DNA of 44,520 bases from 2-02-FULL-66-22 sp964576535 (GTDB lineage: Bacteria; Methylomirabilota; Methylomirabilia; Methylomirabilales; 2-02-FULL-66-22): positions 1-44,520 of the forward strand of contig CAZNWB010000014.1 in the NCBI GenBank assembly GCA_964576535.1. The letters are read 5' to 3'. The notes beneath the pieces were generated by a model. The model was given only the letters and a program-made list of their open reading frames with translations, was not told where the DNA came from and searched no databases. Position numbers and translations under genes: made by a program. How positions within the stretch are numbered: the stretch's first letter is position 1; every line of letters begins with the position of its first letter. This document shows positions 8,766 through 15,732 of this stretch, one piece after another.

Positions 8766-8820
8766 TTATCCGCAGATGGAGCCCTGGTCCGCCAAAGGCG
8801 GACAGATTACGCAGATTTTT
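8766..8820. repeat. Intergenic repeat of the CGCAGATTACGCAGATTTT family
   Basis: A TTATCCGCAGAT segment, a small palindrome (GTCCGCC AAA GGCGGAC) and CAGATTACGCAGATTTTT lie between pgi and rpiA. The same outer words with a different palindromic insert recur upstream of mlaE (27229-27314). Confidence 0.55.
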
Positions 8821-8847
8821 CCAACAGGACCGGAAGGGGATGAGAGC

Positions 8848-9683
8848 GTGAATCCGAAGCAGATGGCGGCGGAGCGGGGCGCGAGCCTCGTGGAATCCGG
8901 GATGGTCCTGGGACTGGGGAGTGGATCAACGGCGACGCTGGCGGTGCAGGCGATCGGGCGGCGGCTGCGGGAGGGAAGTCTCCGCAATGTGATCGGGGTC
9001 CCGTCCTCCAGTGCCATCGCCGCCGTCGCCCGGGAGTCGGGGGTGCCCCTCAGCACGCTGGAAGAGCACCCAGTCTTGGACCTCGACCTGGACGGGGCCG
9101 ACGAGGTGGACCCGCATCTGGACCTCATCAAGGGCCTCGGCGGGGCGCTCCTCTGGGAGAAGGTCGTCGCCATGGCCTCGCGACGGGTGGTGATCTTCGT
9201 GGACGAGTCCAAGCTGGTAGATCGCCTGGGAACCAAAGCCCCCCTGCCGGTGGAGGTCATCCCCTTCGGCTGGCGGACGCACCTCGCCCTTATCGAAACG
9301 CTGGGCGGAAAACCGGAGTTGCGGACGAACGCCGACGGCCGTCCGTTCGTGACGGACGAGGGGAACTACATCCTGCACTGCCGGTTCGACGGGATCAGAG
9401 ATCCGGCGGGTCTCGACGCAAGACTCCTGACCCGGGCGGGCGTCGTCGGCACCGGACTCTTCCTCGGGATCGCCCATCAGCTCATCATCGGCCGCCCCTC
9501 CGGCGTCGANNNNNNNNNNNNNNNNNNNNNNNNNNNNNNNNNNNNNNNNNNNNNNNNNNNNNNNNNNNNNNNNNNNNNNNNNNNNNNNNNNNNNNNNNNN
9601 NNNNNNNNNGACTCTTCCTCGGGATCGCCCATCAGCTCATCATCGGCCGCCCCTCCGGCGTCGAGGTCCGGAGTCGGGGTTAG
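8848..9683 (+). CDS. rpiA: Ribose-5-phosphate isomerase A, interrupted by an artificial gap
   Basis: RpiA interconverts ribose 5-phosphate and ribulose 5-phosphate. Visible family motifs are LGLGSGSTA (phosphate loop, residues ~23-31), DLDLDGADEVD (catalytic acid region, ~77-87), IKGLGGALLWEK and DESKLVDRLG. The GTG start at 8848 has AAGGGGA seven bases upstream. The reading frame appears broken by 100 N at 9510-9609, but the 55 bases before the gap (9455-9509) are identical to the 55 after it (9610-9664). When these are merged the gene is intact and ends GRPSGVEVRSRG, giving a protein of about 226 residues, normal for RpiA. It is the third gene of the tkt-pgi-rpiA block. Confidence 0.9.
9510..9609. 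other. Assembly gap of 100 N (unmerged 55-bp contig overlap)
   Basis: The gap is exactly 100 N and is flanked by identical 55-base sequences, so the true distance is probably minus 55 bases, not plus 100. The frame of rpiA continues correctly once the copies are collapsed. Confidence 0.9.
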
Positions 9684-9748
9684 GCTGGCCAGGACGCCTA
9701 CGTGTCTTGTGCAGGCCTGGAGCACCCAGCCTGACCGTCCAACCTTAT

Positions 9749-9789
9749 TACCCCATTCACTACCCCATTTCAGCAGTCATTACCCCATT
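9749..9789. repeat. Three direct copies of TACCCCATT
   Basis: TACCCCATT occurs at 9749-9757, 9761-9769 and 9781-9789, spaced 12 and 20 bases start to start. It lies between the end of rpiA and the 3' end of the minus-strand cassette. Its role is unknown; it may mark the edge of inserted DNA or be a protein-binding cluster. Confidence 0.6.
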
Positions 9790-9831
9790 CGGCGCCACCA
9801 GCCTCTCCGCGCCTCAAAAGACAAGAAAACG

Positions 9832-10500
9832 CTACGCACCTGGCAGTTTCATCTGAAATTCATCTCTCGCAACACCAAGCAGCTTGGTGATCTCCAGCGG
9901 TCTCAGCTTGTCGAAGTCGAGCCCCAGGGCTTGGCGGAAGCGCCGGAGGCGGCGATAGCGTTGGTGCAGGGTGTCTGTGGTCAGCCGCTTCTTGGAGCAG
10001 GTTTGTTCGATCCAGCGGGAGAGCGCAACGATCAGTCTGCCGATTCGTGCCTCGTGGTAATGAATGTCCGAGAAATTTAGGTCCGAGATTGTCCTGAGTG
10101 CGCTGTAGCGTTTCCCGCTGGCTATGAATGTCTCCTTCCCGAAAGCCAGAAGGAGTCCGAGCTCTAGCGGCATGTTCATACGCGTCACATAAGAGAGGTC
10201 GGTGAAACCATACTTACAAGTCAATATGAGCTCGGTGACCTTGAGAAGGCGAGTCTCTGTCCGCGATCGCTCACGGGCCATGCGCGGAGTCAGGCCGTAG
10301 GCGGTCACCGTGGAGATGATGGCCACCTCAAGATCGGAATACCGGTCACTATACGGAATGTTTAGGAAGATCCCCGTCGGGTCGAAATTGCGCCGGATGC
10401 GTCGACGGACGGCCGAGGTGATGTGGAGCGGCTGATCGGAAGGGATCCAAGATGGCAGGACGAGGTGTCGGTCCCGTTTTCTCCGTTGCCCCTGGGGCAA
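9832..10500 (-). CDS. TIR-like / nucleoside 2-deoxyribosyltransferase-like protein, candidate defence effector
   Basis: The 222-residue protein opens with a basic segment, then a domain I recognise as a widespread uncharacterised family with a TIR/deoxyribosyltransferase-like fold: FLNIPYSDRYSD (residues ~45-56), a LTPRMARE strand-helix, LILTCKYGFTDLS (~92-104) and RMNMPLELGLLLAFG (~108-122). The Glu in NMPLELG sits where these enzymes have the catalytic glutamate that attacks N-glycosidic bonds. A basic C-terminal region (~160-222) follows. The start is TTG with AAGGTGA upstream; that ribosome site contains the stop codon of the preceding small gene, so the two are translationally coupled. 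NAD or nucleotide cleavage in antiphage defence is inference only. Base composition looks lower in GC than the neighbours, suggesting transfer. Confidence 0.6.
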   Translation of the reverse strand: MPQGQRRKRDRHLVLPSWIPSDQPLHITSAVRRRIRRNFDPTGIFLNIPYSDRYSDLEVAIISTVTAYGLTPRMARERSRTETRLLKVTELILTCKYGFTDLSYVTRMNMPLELGLLLAFGKETFIASGKRYSALRTISDLNFSDIHYHEARIGRLIVALSRWIEQTCSKKRLTTDTLHQRYRRLRRFRQALGLDFDKLRPLEITKLLGVARDEFQMKLPGA

Positions 10501-10503
10501 GTC

Positions 10504-10719
10504 TCACCTTCCGGACGAAGTGAGCTTCCTACCAGTACTCCGAGATCGCTTGCGCGAGACGGTCTTCCTTTTGACGAAGAAGTTGCTGTAGCTGACAGGC
10601 GTGGCCCAGTCCACAGACTTAGCCAACGTGTTCAGCTTCTTGGCAACTCGGAGAGAGGTGGCACGGGAAAGGCCGACCTCAGCAGAGAGTCGTTTTGCAA
10701 CACTTCTCAACGTCTTCAT
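10504..10719 (-). CDS. Small basic protein, weakly HU/IHF-like, first gene of the cassette
   Basis: The 71-residue basic product has an N-terminal helical part (AKRLSAEVGLSRATSLRVAKK) and a C-terminal basic part (FFVKRKTVSRKRSRSTGRKL). The layout resembles HU/IHF proteins, in which two helices are followed by a F-x-V-[RK] strand and an R-x-GR arm, but it is short and divergent. Binding DNA is therefore a guess. It sits directly behind a strong promoter with almost no leader, and its stop lies in the ribosome site of the TIR-like gene. It may be an accessory or regulator for that gene, for example an antitoxin-like repressor. Confidence 0.5.
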   Translation of the reverse strand: MKTLRSVAKRLSAEVGLSRATSLRVAKKLNTLAKSVDWATPVSYSNFFVKRKTVSRKRSRSTGRKLTSSGR

Positions 10720-10728
10720 GACGGGTCT

Positions 10729-10758
10729 AGTCTAGTTTCACCAGGTTAAGGATGTCAA
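10729..10758 (-). promoter_or_regulatory. Promoter of the two-gene cassette, predicted leaderless
   Basis: On the minus strand a consensus -35 TTGACA (complement of 10753-10758) is followed after 18 bases by TAGACT (complement of 10729-10734). The first ATG is only nine bases beyond the -10 box, so transcription would start within a few bases of the start codon, giving a leaderless or nearly leaderless mRNA. Confidence 0.55.
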
Positions 10759-10924
10759 CGAGAATCTAGGGAACCCGAGCACGATGTTCGTACCAGCATG
10801 ATGAGCGATTCCATGGGAGCCTCGTTTCCGCATCTATCAAGCAACCGGGTCTCGCGTGGGAGAGGGGAAGATATCGCCTGGCAGAGAGAAACGGACATGC
10901 GGCCACTCAAAATCTCGCCATAGA

Positions 10925-10981
10925 GTGGTGGAAAATCCACCACCAACTGTTGGAAAATCCAACACTTGATGGTAGATTTTC
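10925..10981. repeat. Twin palindromes with core TGGAAAATCCA plus an inverted third half-site
   Basis: GTGGTGGA-AAA-TCCACCAC (10925-10943) and TGTTGGA-AAA-TCCAACA (10948-10964) are perfect inverted repeats whose shared core TGGAAAATCCA recurs 22 bases apart. A further GATTTTC (inverted GAAAATC) lies at 10975-10981. The arms differ by compensating changes, so pairing is conserved rather than primary sequence. They may be paired hairpins or tandem operators upstream of the cassette. Confidence 0.65.
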
Positions 10982-10990
10982 AAGGCCATC

Positions 10991-11125
10991 TCAGAGCAGG
11001 CCGTTGGCCTTGAAGCTGAAGGGGGCGGATTCGCCGATGATCAGGTGGTCCAGGAAGCGCACCCCGACAGCCGCGGCCGCGGCTTTCACCGCCCGAGGCG
11101 GTTCTCGGTCGCCGGTGCAGCGTAG
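10991..11125 (-). pseudogene. radC: RadC/JAB-domain C-terminal remnant
   Basis: On the minus strand the last ~42 codons of an open frame read like the C terminus of RadC-family proteins: CTGDREPP (compare the metal-site SGDPxPS), then AAAAAVGVRFLDHLIIG and FSFKANGLL before a stop. Upstream, the expected JAB/MPN domain and its histidine motif are not found; the frame becomes Pro/Arg/Gly-rich antisense-like sequence. It is therefore a broken relic. RadC-like genes are common in mobile and defence islands. Confidence 0.65.
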
Positions 11126-11153
11126 CGGGACACTCGCCGTCGTGTGGATTAGA

Positions 11154-11194
11154 GAGCGAAACGGCCCGGGGTGGGGGCCCGGGCCGTTTCGCTC
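11154..11194 (-). terminator. Terminator-like hairpin after the DUF4139 gene
   Basis: GAGCGAAACGGCCCGGG (11154-11170) and its exact complement (11178-11194) form a 17-bp perfect stem with a 7-base loop, 15 bases past the stop codon of the minus-strand DUF4139 gene. No long T run follows. Confidence 0.65.
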
Positions 11195-11208
11195 GACTTT
11201 CGGCGGGC

Positions 11209-12639
11209 CTACCAGCGCATGCGGACGCGGTAGTTGACGGTGACCTTGCCGTCCTTGGGGACCTTGACCACGTACTGCAGGCTGTGGGCCTCGATTTTCT
11301 CGAAGGGGTGGCTGGTCTTGATCACGTCCCAGTCGCCCGGGACCGGCTCGATGATCTTGACCTCGACGTCCTCCTTCTTGTGGTTCCGGATCTGGACGTC
11401 CCATTCGGTCTCGTAAAGCCCCGGAGCGATCTTTCGCCAGTCGCGCTGGGTGCGCTCGCCCACCACGTCGAAGGCCTCGCCCATCTTGATCATGACCTTC
11501 TCGTCCTTCGGGGTGTGGTCAATCACGTCCTCGCCGATGAACTGAAGGCTCTGGTCCGAGGCGGCCTTGTACACCCGGACGGTGCCCTTGGGCAGGGGGA
11601 TGCCCAGGCGGTGCTGCTCCTTGTTGGCGATTTCCAGGAACACGCTCACCTTCTGGTTCGAGAGGGGCGTCCCCAGCTGGCCCCGATAGTACTGGCTGGC
11701 CCCGTAGTAGCGCAGCTCCTTCCGGATGGGGATTTCGCTCGCGCTGAGCAGGCTGATCTGCTTGGTCTGGTTGTTCTTGATCGTGGTCCGGCCGTCCAGC
11801 GAGTACAGGTGGTACTCGAAGAAGGCCTCCTGCTGGAACTGCCGCGGGGCCTCGGCCACGGCGGCCTTGGCCGCATACTCCATGGCATCCCGCAGTTCCC
11901 GCCGTGTAGCCGCGCGGTGGATGTCGCCGGCCACCAGTTTCAGGGCGGCGTCGGTATAGGTGCCACCGCTCTTGTTGTCAATGGTCACCCATCCCGACAG
12001 GTCCCCGCCGTTGTCCCGGGCGTTCAGCACCACCACGTAGTCGGCCTTCCAGGTGATGCCTCCCGTCAGATACGATGCCTCCACGCGCTGGGGCTTGCCG
12101 GTGCGGTTGTGTAGCAGCCAGACCAGCGTGGGCTTGGGGATCAGGTTGTCGGGCAGGTCGGGCAGGACCACGCGGCCGTAGTGGCCGATGTGGACCTGGC
12201 CGTTGATCTGGTAGATGGGCCCGTTGTTGTTGCTCAGGAGGACGGCGTCGATCAGCGCGCCGTCCCCGACCATGAGCTTCACCTTCTTGCCGACGAACTT
12301 GTCCAGGAGCTTCTGTGGGTTCAGGAGGTCGTACTCGTAGTTCTGCTCGAGGATGCGGACGCCGCCCGGGTCTGTCAGGGAACGGAGGTGGACCGAGGTG
12401 GGGTCGATCTGGGCCGCCACGTCCATGAACTTGATCTCGTGGCTGCCGGCGCCCAGGACGAGTTCGCGGATATCCTTCACCAGGCCCAGGTTCCCATTGT
12501 AGATCGTGACGGCGACGTCCTTCTGCTGCTCCTGCGTCACCGAGACGCGGACCGTCGCGGCAGCAGCCGGGTGGGCGCCCACGAGACTTGCGATCAGGCC
12601 CATCGTCATTGCGTACGTGACCACCTTTACCGTATGCAT
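11209..12639 (-). CDS. DUF4139 domain-containing exported protein
   Basis: The 476-residue product has an N-terminal signal peptide (hydrophobic core YAMTMGLIASLVG, cleavage near the AHPAAAA segment). It then has the features of DUF4139 proteins: an N-terminal VAVTIYNGNLGLVKD strand region, YLTGGITWKADYVVVL near the middle, TYTDAALKLVAGDI and a C-terminal beta-rich part with TEWDVQIRNHKKEDVEV and TVNYRVRMRW. The function of the family in bacteria is unknown; related domains are found in mucoidy-inhibitor A-like proteins. A GGAGGG ribosome site lies seven bases before the ATG. It is probably transcribed alone, ending at the 11154-11194 hairpin, and located in the periplasm or at the outer membrane. 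Confidence 0.85.
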   Translation of the reverse strand: MHTVKVVTYAMTMGLIASLVGAHPAAAATVRVSVTQEQQKDVAVTIYNGNLGLVKDIRELVLGAGSHEIKFMDVAAQIDPTSVHLRSLTDPGGVRILEQNYEYDLLNPQKLLDKFVGKKVKLMVGDGALIDAVLLSNNNGPIYQINGQVHIGHYGRVVLPDLPDNLIPKPTLVWLLHNRTGKPQRVEASYLTGGITWKADYVVVLNARDNGGDLSGWVTIDNKSGGTYTDAALKLVAGDIHRAATRRELRDAMEYAAKAAVAEAPRQFQQEAFFEYHLYSLDGRTTIKNNQTKQISLLSASEIPIRKELRYYGASQYYRGQLGTPLSNQKVSVFLEIANKEQHRLGIPLPKGTVRVYKAASDQSLQFIGEDVIDHTPKDEKVMIKMGEAFDVVGERTQRDWRKIAPGLYETEWDVQIRNHKKEDVEVKIIEPVPGDWDVIKTSHPFEKIEAHSLQYVVKVPKDGKVTVNYRVRMRW

Positions 12640-12719
12640 CTGTCACCCTCCTTGCGGCCCAGAAGCCGCGCAATGGTTCATCTGGAGGGTTGGACAGGCG
12701 CTCTCGGGAAAAGTTCCCA

Positions 12720-12883
12720 TTGAACCGCCATGATCATCCAGCGCCAGCGCTGGGTACCCGGGACGCCAATAATCCGCGGCAATCAGGCAACTGGGCAATC
12801 CGGCAACTCGGAACCCCTAATTGCCAAGTTGCCAGACTGCCTGATCGCCTCCCCATTGGCGAACTTGGCGCCTTGGCGGTTTA
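12720..12883. repeat. 164-bp element with inverted ends and internal 8-bp word arrays, copy 1
   Basis: Left end TTGAACCGCCA, right end TTGGCGGTTTA (complementary core AACCGCCA). Inside are a palindrome around CAGCGCCAGCGCTGG, GGTACCCGGG, four GGCAATCA-like octamers, the linker GGAACCCCTA and four complementary octamers. Copy 2 at 20778-20940 has the same order and ends. No open frame of interest lies inside, so it looks like a small non-coding, MITE-like repeat. Confidence 0.75.
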
Positions 12884-12896
12884 GGTCTTGGGGACG

Positions 12897-14087
12897 TCAG
12901 GGGCAGCGGGCGGAGAGGGTCTCGCGGGCCAGGGCCGCCTCGGGCGCTTGCGGATAGCGCACGGTCAGGTTGCGCAGGACCTGGCAACCGGACCGATCGC
13001 CCAGATCCAGGCGGGCCTGCCCCAGCTTGAGCAGGGCGAGGGGGAGAAGGGGACTCCCGGGAAACTGCCTGATCAGCGTCTCATACTCCTGGACGGCCTC
13101 CGCAAGACGCCGCTCCGCGACGTAGGCATCGGCCAGCCGGAGTCGTGCCTCCGGTACCCGAGTGTCGCCGGGATGCTGGGCGATGAAGGCGCGGAAGTCT
13201 TCGATGGACCGATCATATCTCTGGCGCGCAGAGTCCGCGAGGGCGTCGAAGTAGAGTTCGTCCGCTGTCCTGGATTGAACAGAGGATGTCTGCGCCTCCT
13301 TGCCCGATGCGGGGGCTTCCCTGGGCTTGGGGGCCGCCGGTGGGACAGCCAGAGCCTTTGGAGCGGGCTGGGACGGCGCCGCCTGGCCCCCGGATTCGGC
13401 AGCGGGGGGAGCCGCCTGCCGGAGGCGCCCGACGGTGAGATCCGGCTCCGCGGTCTTGGCCCGGCTTTCCCGGGCTGTCTCCTCGGTCTTCGGGACTTCG
13501 GTTGGAGGCGCTGGTTTCTCCAGCGACTTCACCTCGTCGCGGAAGGCGGGGGCCGCGCGATCTCTTTCACCCTCCAGGGCTGCCCGGGGCGGTGACGCAG
13601 GCACGGGTTCGGAGGGTTTGGCCTGTAGCCGCTCCTCGGCCGGAGGTTTTGTGACCGGCGGGCCGGCCGGGGCTGGTCGAGTGACGGGAACTTCTCGCGC
13701 CCCGGGAGGTGCCGGGGCCGAATAGAGCTCGGCCCCCCGGCGCAGCTCTGGCGAGTGCTGGTACAGCAGCAGACCTGCAAACGCGACAAGCAAGAGGGCC
13801 AGGGCCTGGATGGGCACCTTGATCCCGGGGGGGAAGAAAAGCCAGTGCAAGGCCCGCTGCCACCGGGGGGTCGTCTCGATCCGCCGGCGGACCCGCGCCG
13901 CGAACCCGAGAGAGGGTTCGGCTCCGCCCAGGTCTGAAACCGCCAGCGTCGCCTTGCGGAAGGCAGTCCACTCCGCCCGGCATTCCTGACAGGTGGCTAG
14001 GTGCTGCGTGATCGTCACCAGCGGAGGGCCGGAGAGCCTCTCGTCATACAGGTCTGAAAATGCCTGGCGAACTTGGGCGCACTTCAT
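12897..14087 (-). CDS. Zinc-finger anti-sigma factor with TPR-like C-terminal domain
   Basis: The 396-residue protein starts with a zinc-binding anti-sigma (zf-HC2) domain: Cys3, then His29-x3-Cys33-x2-Cys36 in HLATCQECRAEW. A single membrane helix lies near residues 90-110 (ALALLLVAFAGLLLY). A long Pro/Ala/Glu-rich linker (~120-265) would span the periplasm, ending in a helical TPR/YbgF-like domain (~270-390, with DALADSARQRYDRSIEDFRAF and RLADAYVAERRLAEAVQEYE). The N terminus should hold the ECF sigma factor in the cytosol while the outer domain senses envelope state. It starts three bases after the sigma gene ends, as expected of a sigma/anti-sigma operon. The added TPR domain is unusual. 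Confidence 0.85.
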   Translation of the reverse strand: MKCAQVRQAFSDLYDERLSGPPLVTITQHLATCQECRAEWTAFRKATLAVSDLGGAEPSLGFAARVRRRIETTPRWQRALHWLFFPPGIKVPIQALALLLVAFAGLLLYQHSPELRRGAELYSAPAPPGAREVPVTRPAPAGPPVTKPPAEERLQAKPSEPVPASPPRAALEGERDRAAPAFRDEVKSLEKPAPPTEVPKTEETARESRAKTAEPDLTVGRLRQAAPPAAESGGQAAPSQPAPKALAVPPAAPKPREAPASGKEAQTSSVQSRTADELYFDALADSARQRYDRSIEDFRAFIAQHPGDTRVPEARLRLADAYVAERRLAEAVQEYETLIRQFPGSPLLPLALLKLGQARLDLGDRSGCQVLRNLTVRYPQAPEAALARETLSARCP

Positions 14088-14090
14088 GGG

Positions 14091-14684
14091 TCACTCGGAT
14101 TTCAGGTATGGGGTCAGCCGCGCCTTCATCTCCATCCGGGCACGGTGCAGCCGCGACCGAACGGTGCCCAGTTCCAGCCGCAGGGTTTCCGCGATCTGCT
14201 CGTACGACAGCCCCTGGATGTCGCGGAGGATGAGGATCAGCCGGTGGTCCGCCGTGAGGTTCCTCAGCTCCGCCTGGACGACCCGCGCCAGCTCCGCCCG
14301 CTCCAGCATGGCGTCGGCCCGGGGCGTCCCATTTGCCAGCCGGTCCACGGCCGTCGGGGGGTCCTCTTCGGCCGTGTCCTGCGATCTCATCGCCCCGCCC
14401 GAGGATGATGCCGGCCGGCGACGTCGAGCCTGAAGGGAATTCAGGCAGTGGTGGCTGGCAATGCTGTACAGCCATGTGGAGAAGCGGGAGGCCCCCTTAA
14501 ACCTGCCAAGGCCGCGGTAGGCCTTGAGGAGGATCTCCTGCGCCATGTCCTCGGCCTCTGCCCGGTCCCCCAACATGCGCAGGGCCAGAGTGAACACCCA
14601 GCGCTGATACCGCCGGACCAGTGTCTCGAAGGCCTGGGTGTCTCCCGCTCGGGCCCGATCCACCAGGCTGCGATCCTCGTCCAT
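14091..14684 (-). CDS. ECF-type RNA polymerase sigma factor (RpoE-like)
   Basis: The ~197-residue product has sigma region 2 (DTQAFETLVRRYQRWVF through AEDMAQEILLKAYRGL and FSTWLYSIASHHCLN) and region 4 (LTADHRLILILRDIQGLSYEQIAETLRLELGTVRSRLHRARM), the minimal set for extracytoplasmic-function sigma factors. It directs RNA polymerase to envelope-stress or similar promoters once released by its anti-sigma partner downstream. The start at 14684 (MDEDRSLVDRARAG) fits the family length and has GAGG upstream. An in-frame start at 14813 would add 43 low-complexity residues and has no ribosome site. Confidence 0.9.
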   Translation of the reverse strand: MDEDRSLVDRARAGDTQAFETLVRRYQRWVFTLALRMLGDRAEAEDMAQEILLKAYRGLGRFKGASRFSTWLYSIASHHCLNSLQARRRRPASSSGGAMRSQDTAEEDPPTAVDRLANGTPRADAMLERAELARVVQAELRNLTADHRLILILRDIQGLSYEQIAETLRLELGTVRSRLHRARMEMKARLTPYLKSE

Positions 14685-15060
14685 CGCAGCGGGGACCTCG
14701 GCTGGCTGCCTCTCTCCGGTTAGACCCCTGGGACCTTGCGGGAGTTCCGCGGCTCCCGCGCCTCGATTCTCAGGCCCTTCTCGCACTTCAGCGGCGGTCA
14801 CCGCCTCTCCCATGTTCGCAGAGGCGCCATGACTCTCGTCGCCAGGCAGCGCATTGGCTGGCCTGGGGGAACCCTGGGCCCTCCGCCCGGATCATACCAC
14901 TCCCGACTGGTCCCGCAACTTCAATCCGTTCCCCGGCCCCGGCTTCTTTTTTTTCTTGCACCAGGAGAGCATCTTGAATATGCTGAGCGGGTTCGCATGA
15001 AGATTCTACCCGAAATTCATACGCGCTAGGCGTGCAACGGATTGAGAAAGGAGGCATCTG
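14685..15060. other. Divergent intergenic region between the sigma factor and pal
   Basis: No gene is supported here. The left part is GC-rich and open on the minus strand (possible alternative sigma start). The right part holds the pal promoter (14956-14984) and ribosome site AAAGGAGG (15046-15053). Confidence 0.5.
14956..14984 (+). promoter_or_regulatory. Sigma-70 promoter of pal
   Basis: TTGCAC (14956-14961) and TATGCT (14979-14984) are separated by an ideal 17 bases, inside one of the few AT-rich stretches nearby, 76 bases ahead of the pal start. Confidence 0.55.
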
Positions 15061-15669
15061 ATGCAAGAGCGGTCAAGTGTTCGCATCCTGTTCACTGTGG
15101 GTGTGCTGGTGGGCTCTCTGGCCCTCCTGGGCTGCCCGAAGCGGCCCGAGGTCGCCTCGGCCGGCCCCGGGGTCGTGGGGCCTGGAGCGGCCCCTGGGGC
15201 TCCCGGTGCCCCCGGCGTTCGGCCTGGTGAGACCCCGGTGACCCGGCCGGCGCCACCAACAGAGACCCCGGTGCGGCCGTCCCCGGCGGCTCCAGCCGCT
15301 CCGGGCGCGCCAGCGGCAGCGGTTCCCGCGGCGTCGCCGCTGAAGGACGTCTTCTTCGATTTCGACATGTCGAACATCCGGGACGATCAGAAGGCGGCGC
15401 TGAACGAGAACGTGAGCTGGCTGAAGACGAATGCCCGGGTGAAGGCCACCCTTGAGGGCCACTGCGATGAGCGGGGCACGGCCGAGTACAACCTCGGCCT
15501 GGGGGAGCGCCGGTCCAAGGCGGTGAAGGATTATCTGGTGGCGGCCGGGGTCGCCGCGGACCGCATCGCCACCATCAGCTACGGCAAGGAGCGCCCCTTC
15601 GTCCTGGGCCACGACGAGAGCGCCTGGAAGTGGAACCGCCGGGGCCACTTCGGGATCACCGGACAGTAA
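15061..15669 (+). CDS. pal: Peptidoglycan-associated lipoprotein (Pal/OmpA family)
   Basis: The 202-residue protein has a lipoprotein signal (LLGC, Cys25), a long Pro/Ala/Gly linker (~30-92) and a C-terminal OmpA-like peptidoglycan-binding domain (~95-200). That domain carries VFFDFDMSNIRDDQ and the Pal hallmark EGHCDERGTAEYNLGLGERR. It anchors the outer membrane to peptidoglycan, normally as part of Tol-Pal. The other tol genes are not in the window; the neighbouring anti-sigma protein has a YbgF-like C-terminal domain. A strong AAAGGAGG ribosome site precedes the ATG, and a hairpin with a T-rich tail follows the stop, so it is a single-gene unit. The linker is longer and more Pro-rich than in enterobacterial Pal. 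Confidence 0.92.
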   Translation: MQERSSVRILFTVGVLVGSLALLGCPKRPEVASAGPGVVGPGAAPGAPGAPGVRPGETPVTRPAPPTETPVRPSPAAPAAPGAPAAAVPAASPLKDVFFDFDMSNIRDDQKAALNENVSWLKTNARVKATLEGHCDERGTAEYNLGLGERRSKAVKDYLVAAGVAADRIATISYGKERPFVLGHDESAWKWNRRGHFGITGQ

Positions 15670-15694
15670 TCCGCGGTCGTTCGAACCGCAAGAC

Positions 15695-15732
15695 GCCGCC
15701 TGCTCCATGTCGGGGCAGGCGGCTTCCTTTTC
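15695..15732 (+). terminator. Rho-independent terminator of pal
   Basis: GCCGCCTGC (15695-15703) and GCAGGCGGC (15715-15723) form a perfect 9-bp stem with an 11-base loop followed by TTCCTTTTC, 25 bases after the stop. Confidence 0.8.

Noticed and set aside
9455..9664. A 55-bp direct repeat on both sides of the N run as a biological duplication
   Set aside because: Exact identity, the fixed 100-N gap and restoration of rpiA on merging point to an assembly overlap.
10755..10946. A 63-residue minus-strand open frame upstream of the cassette
   Set aside because: It overlaps the cassette promoter and the palindromes, with no ribosome site or recognisable sequence.
12720..12883. The 164-bp element as a classical insertion sequence
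   Set aside because: It has no transposase and is too short; at most it is a non-autonomous element.
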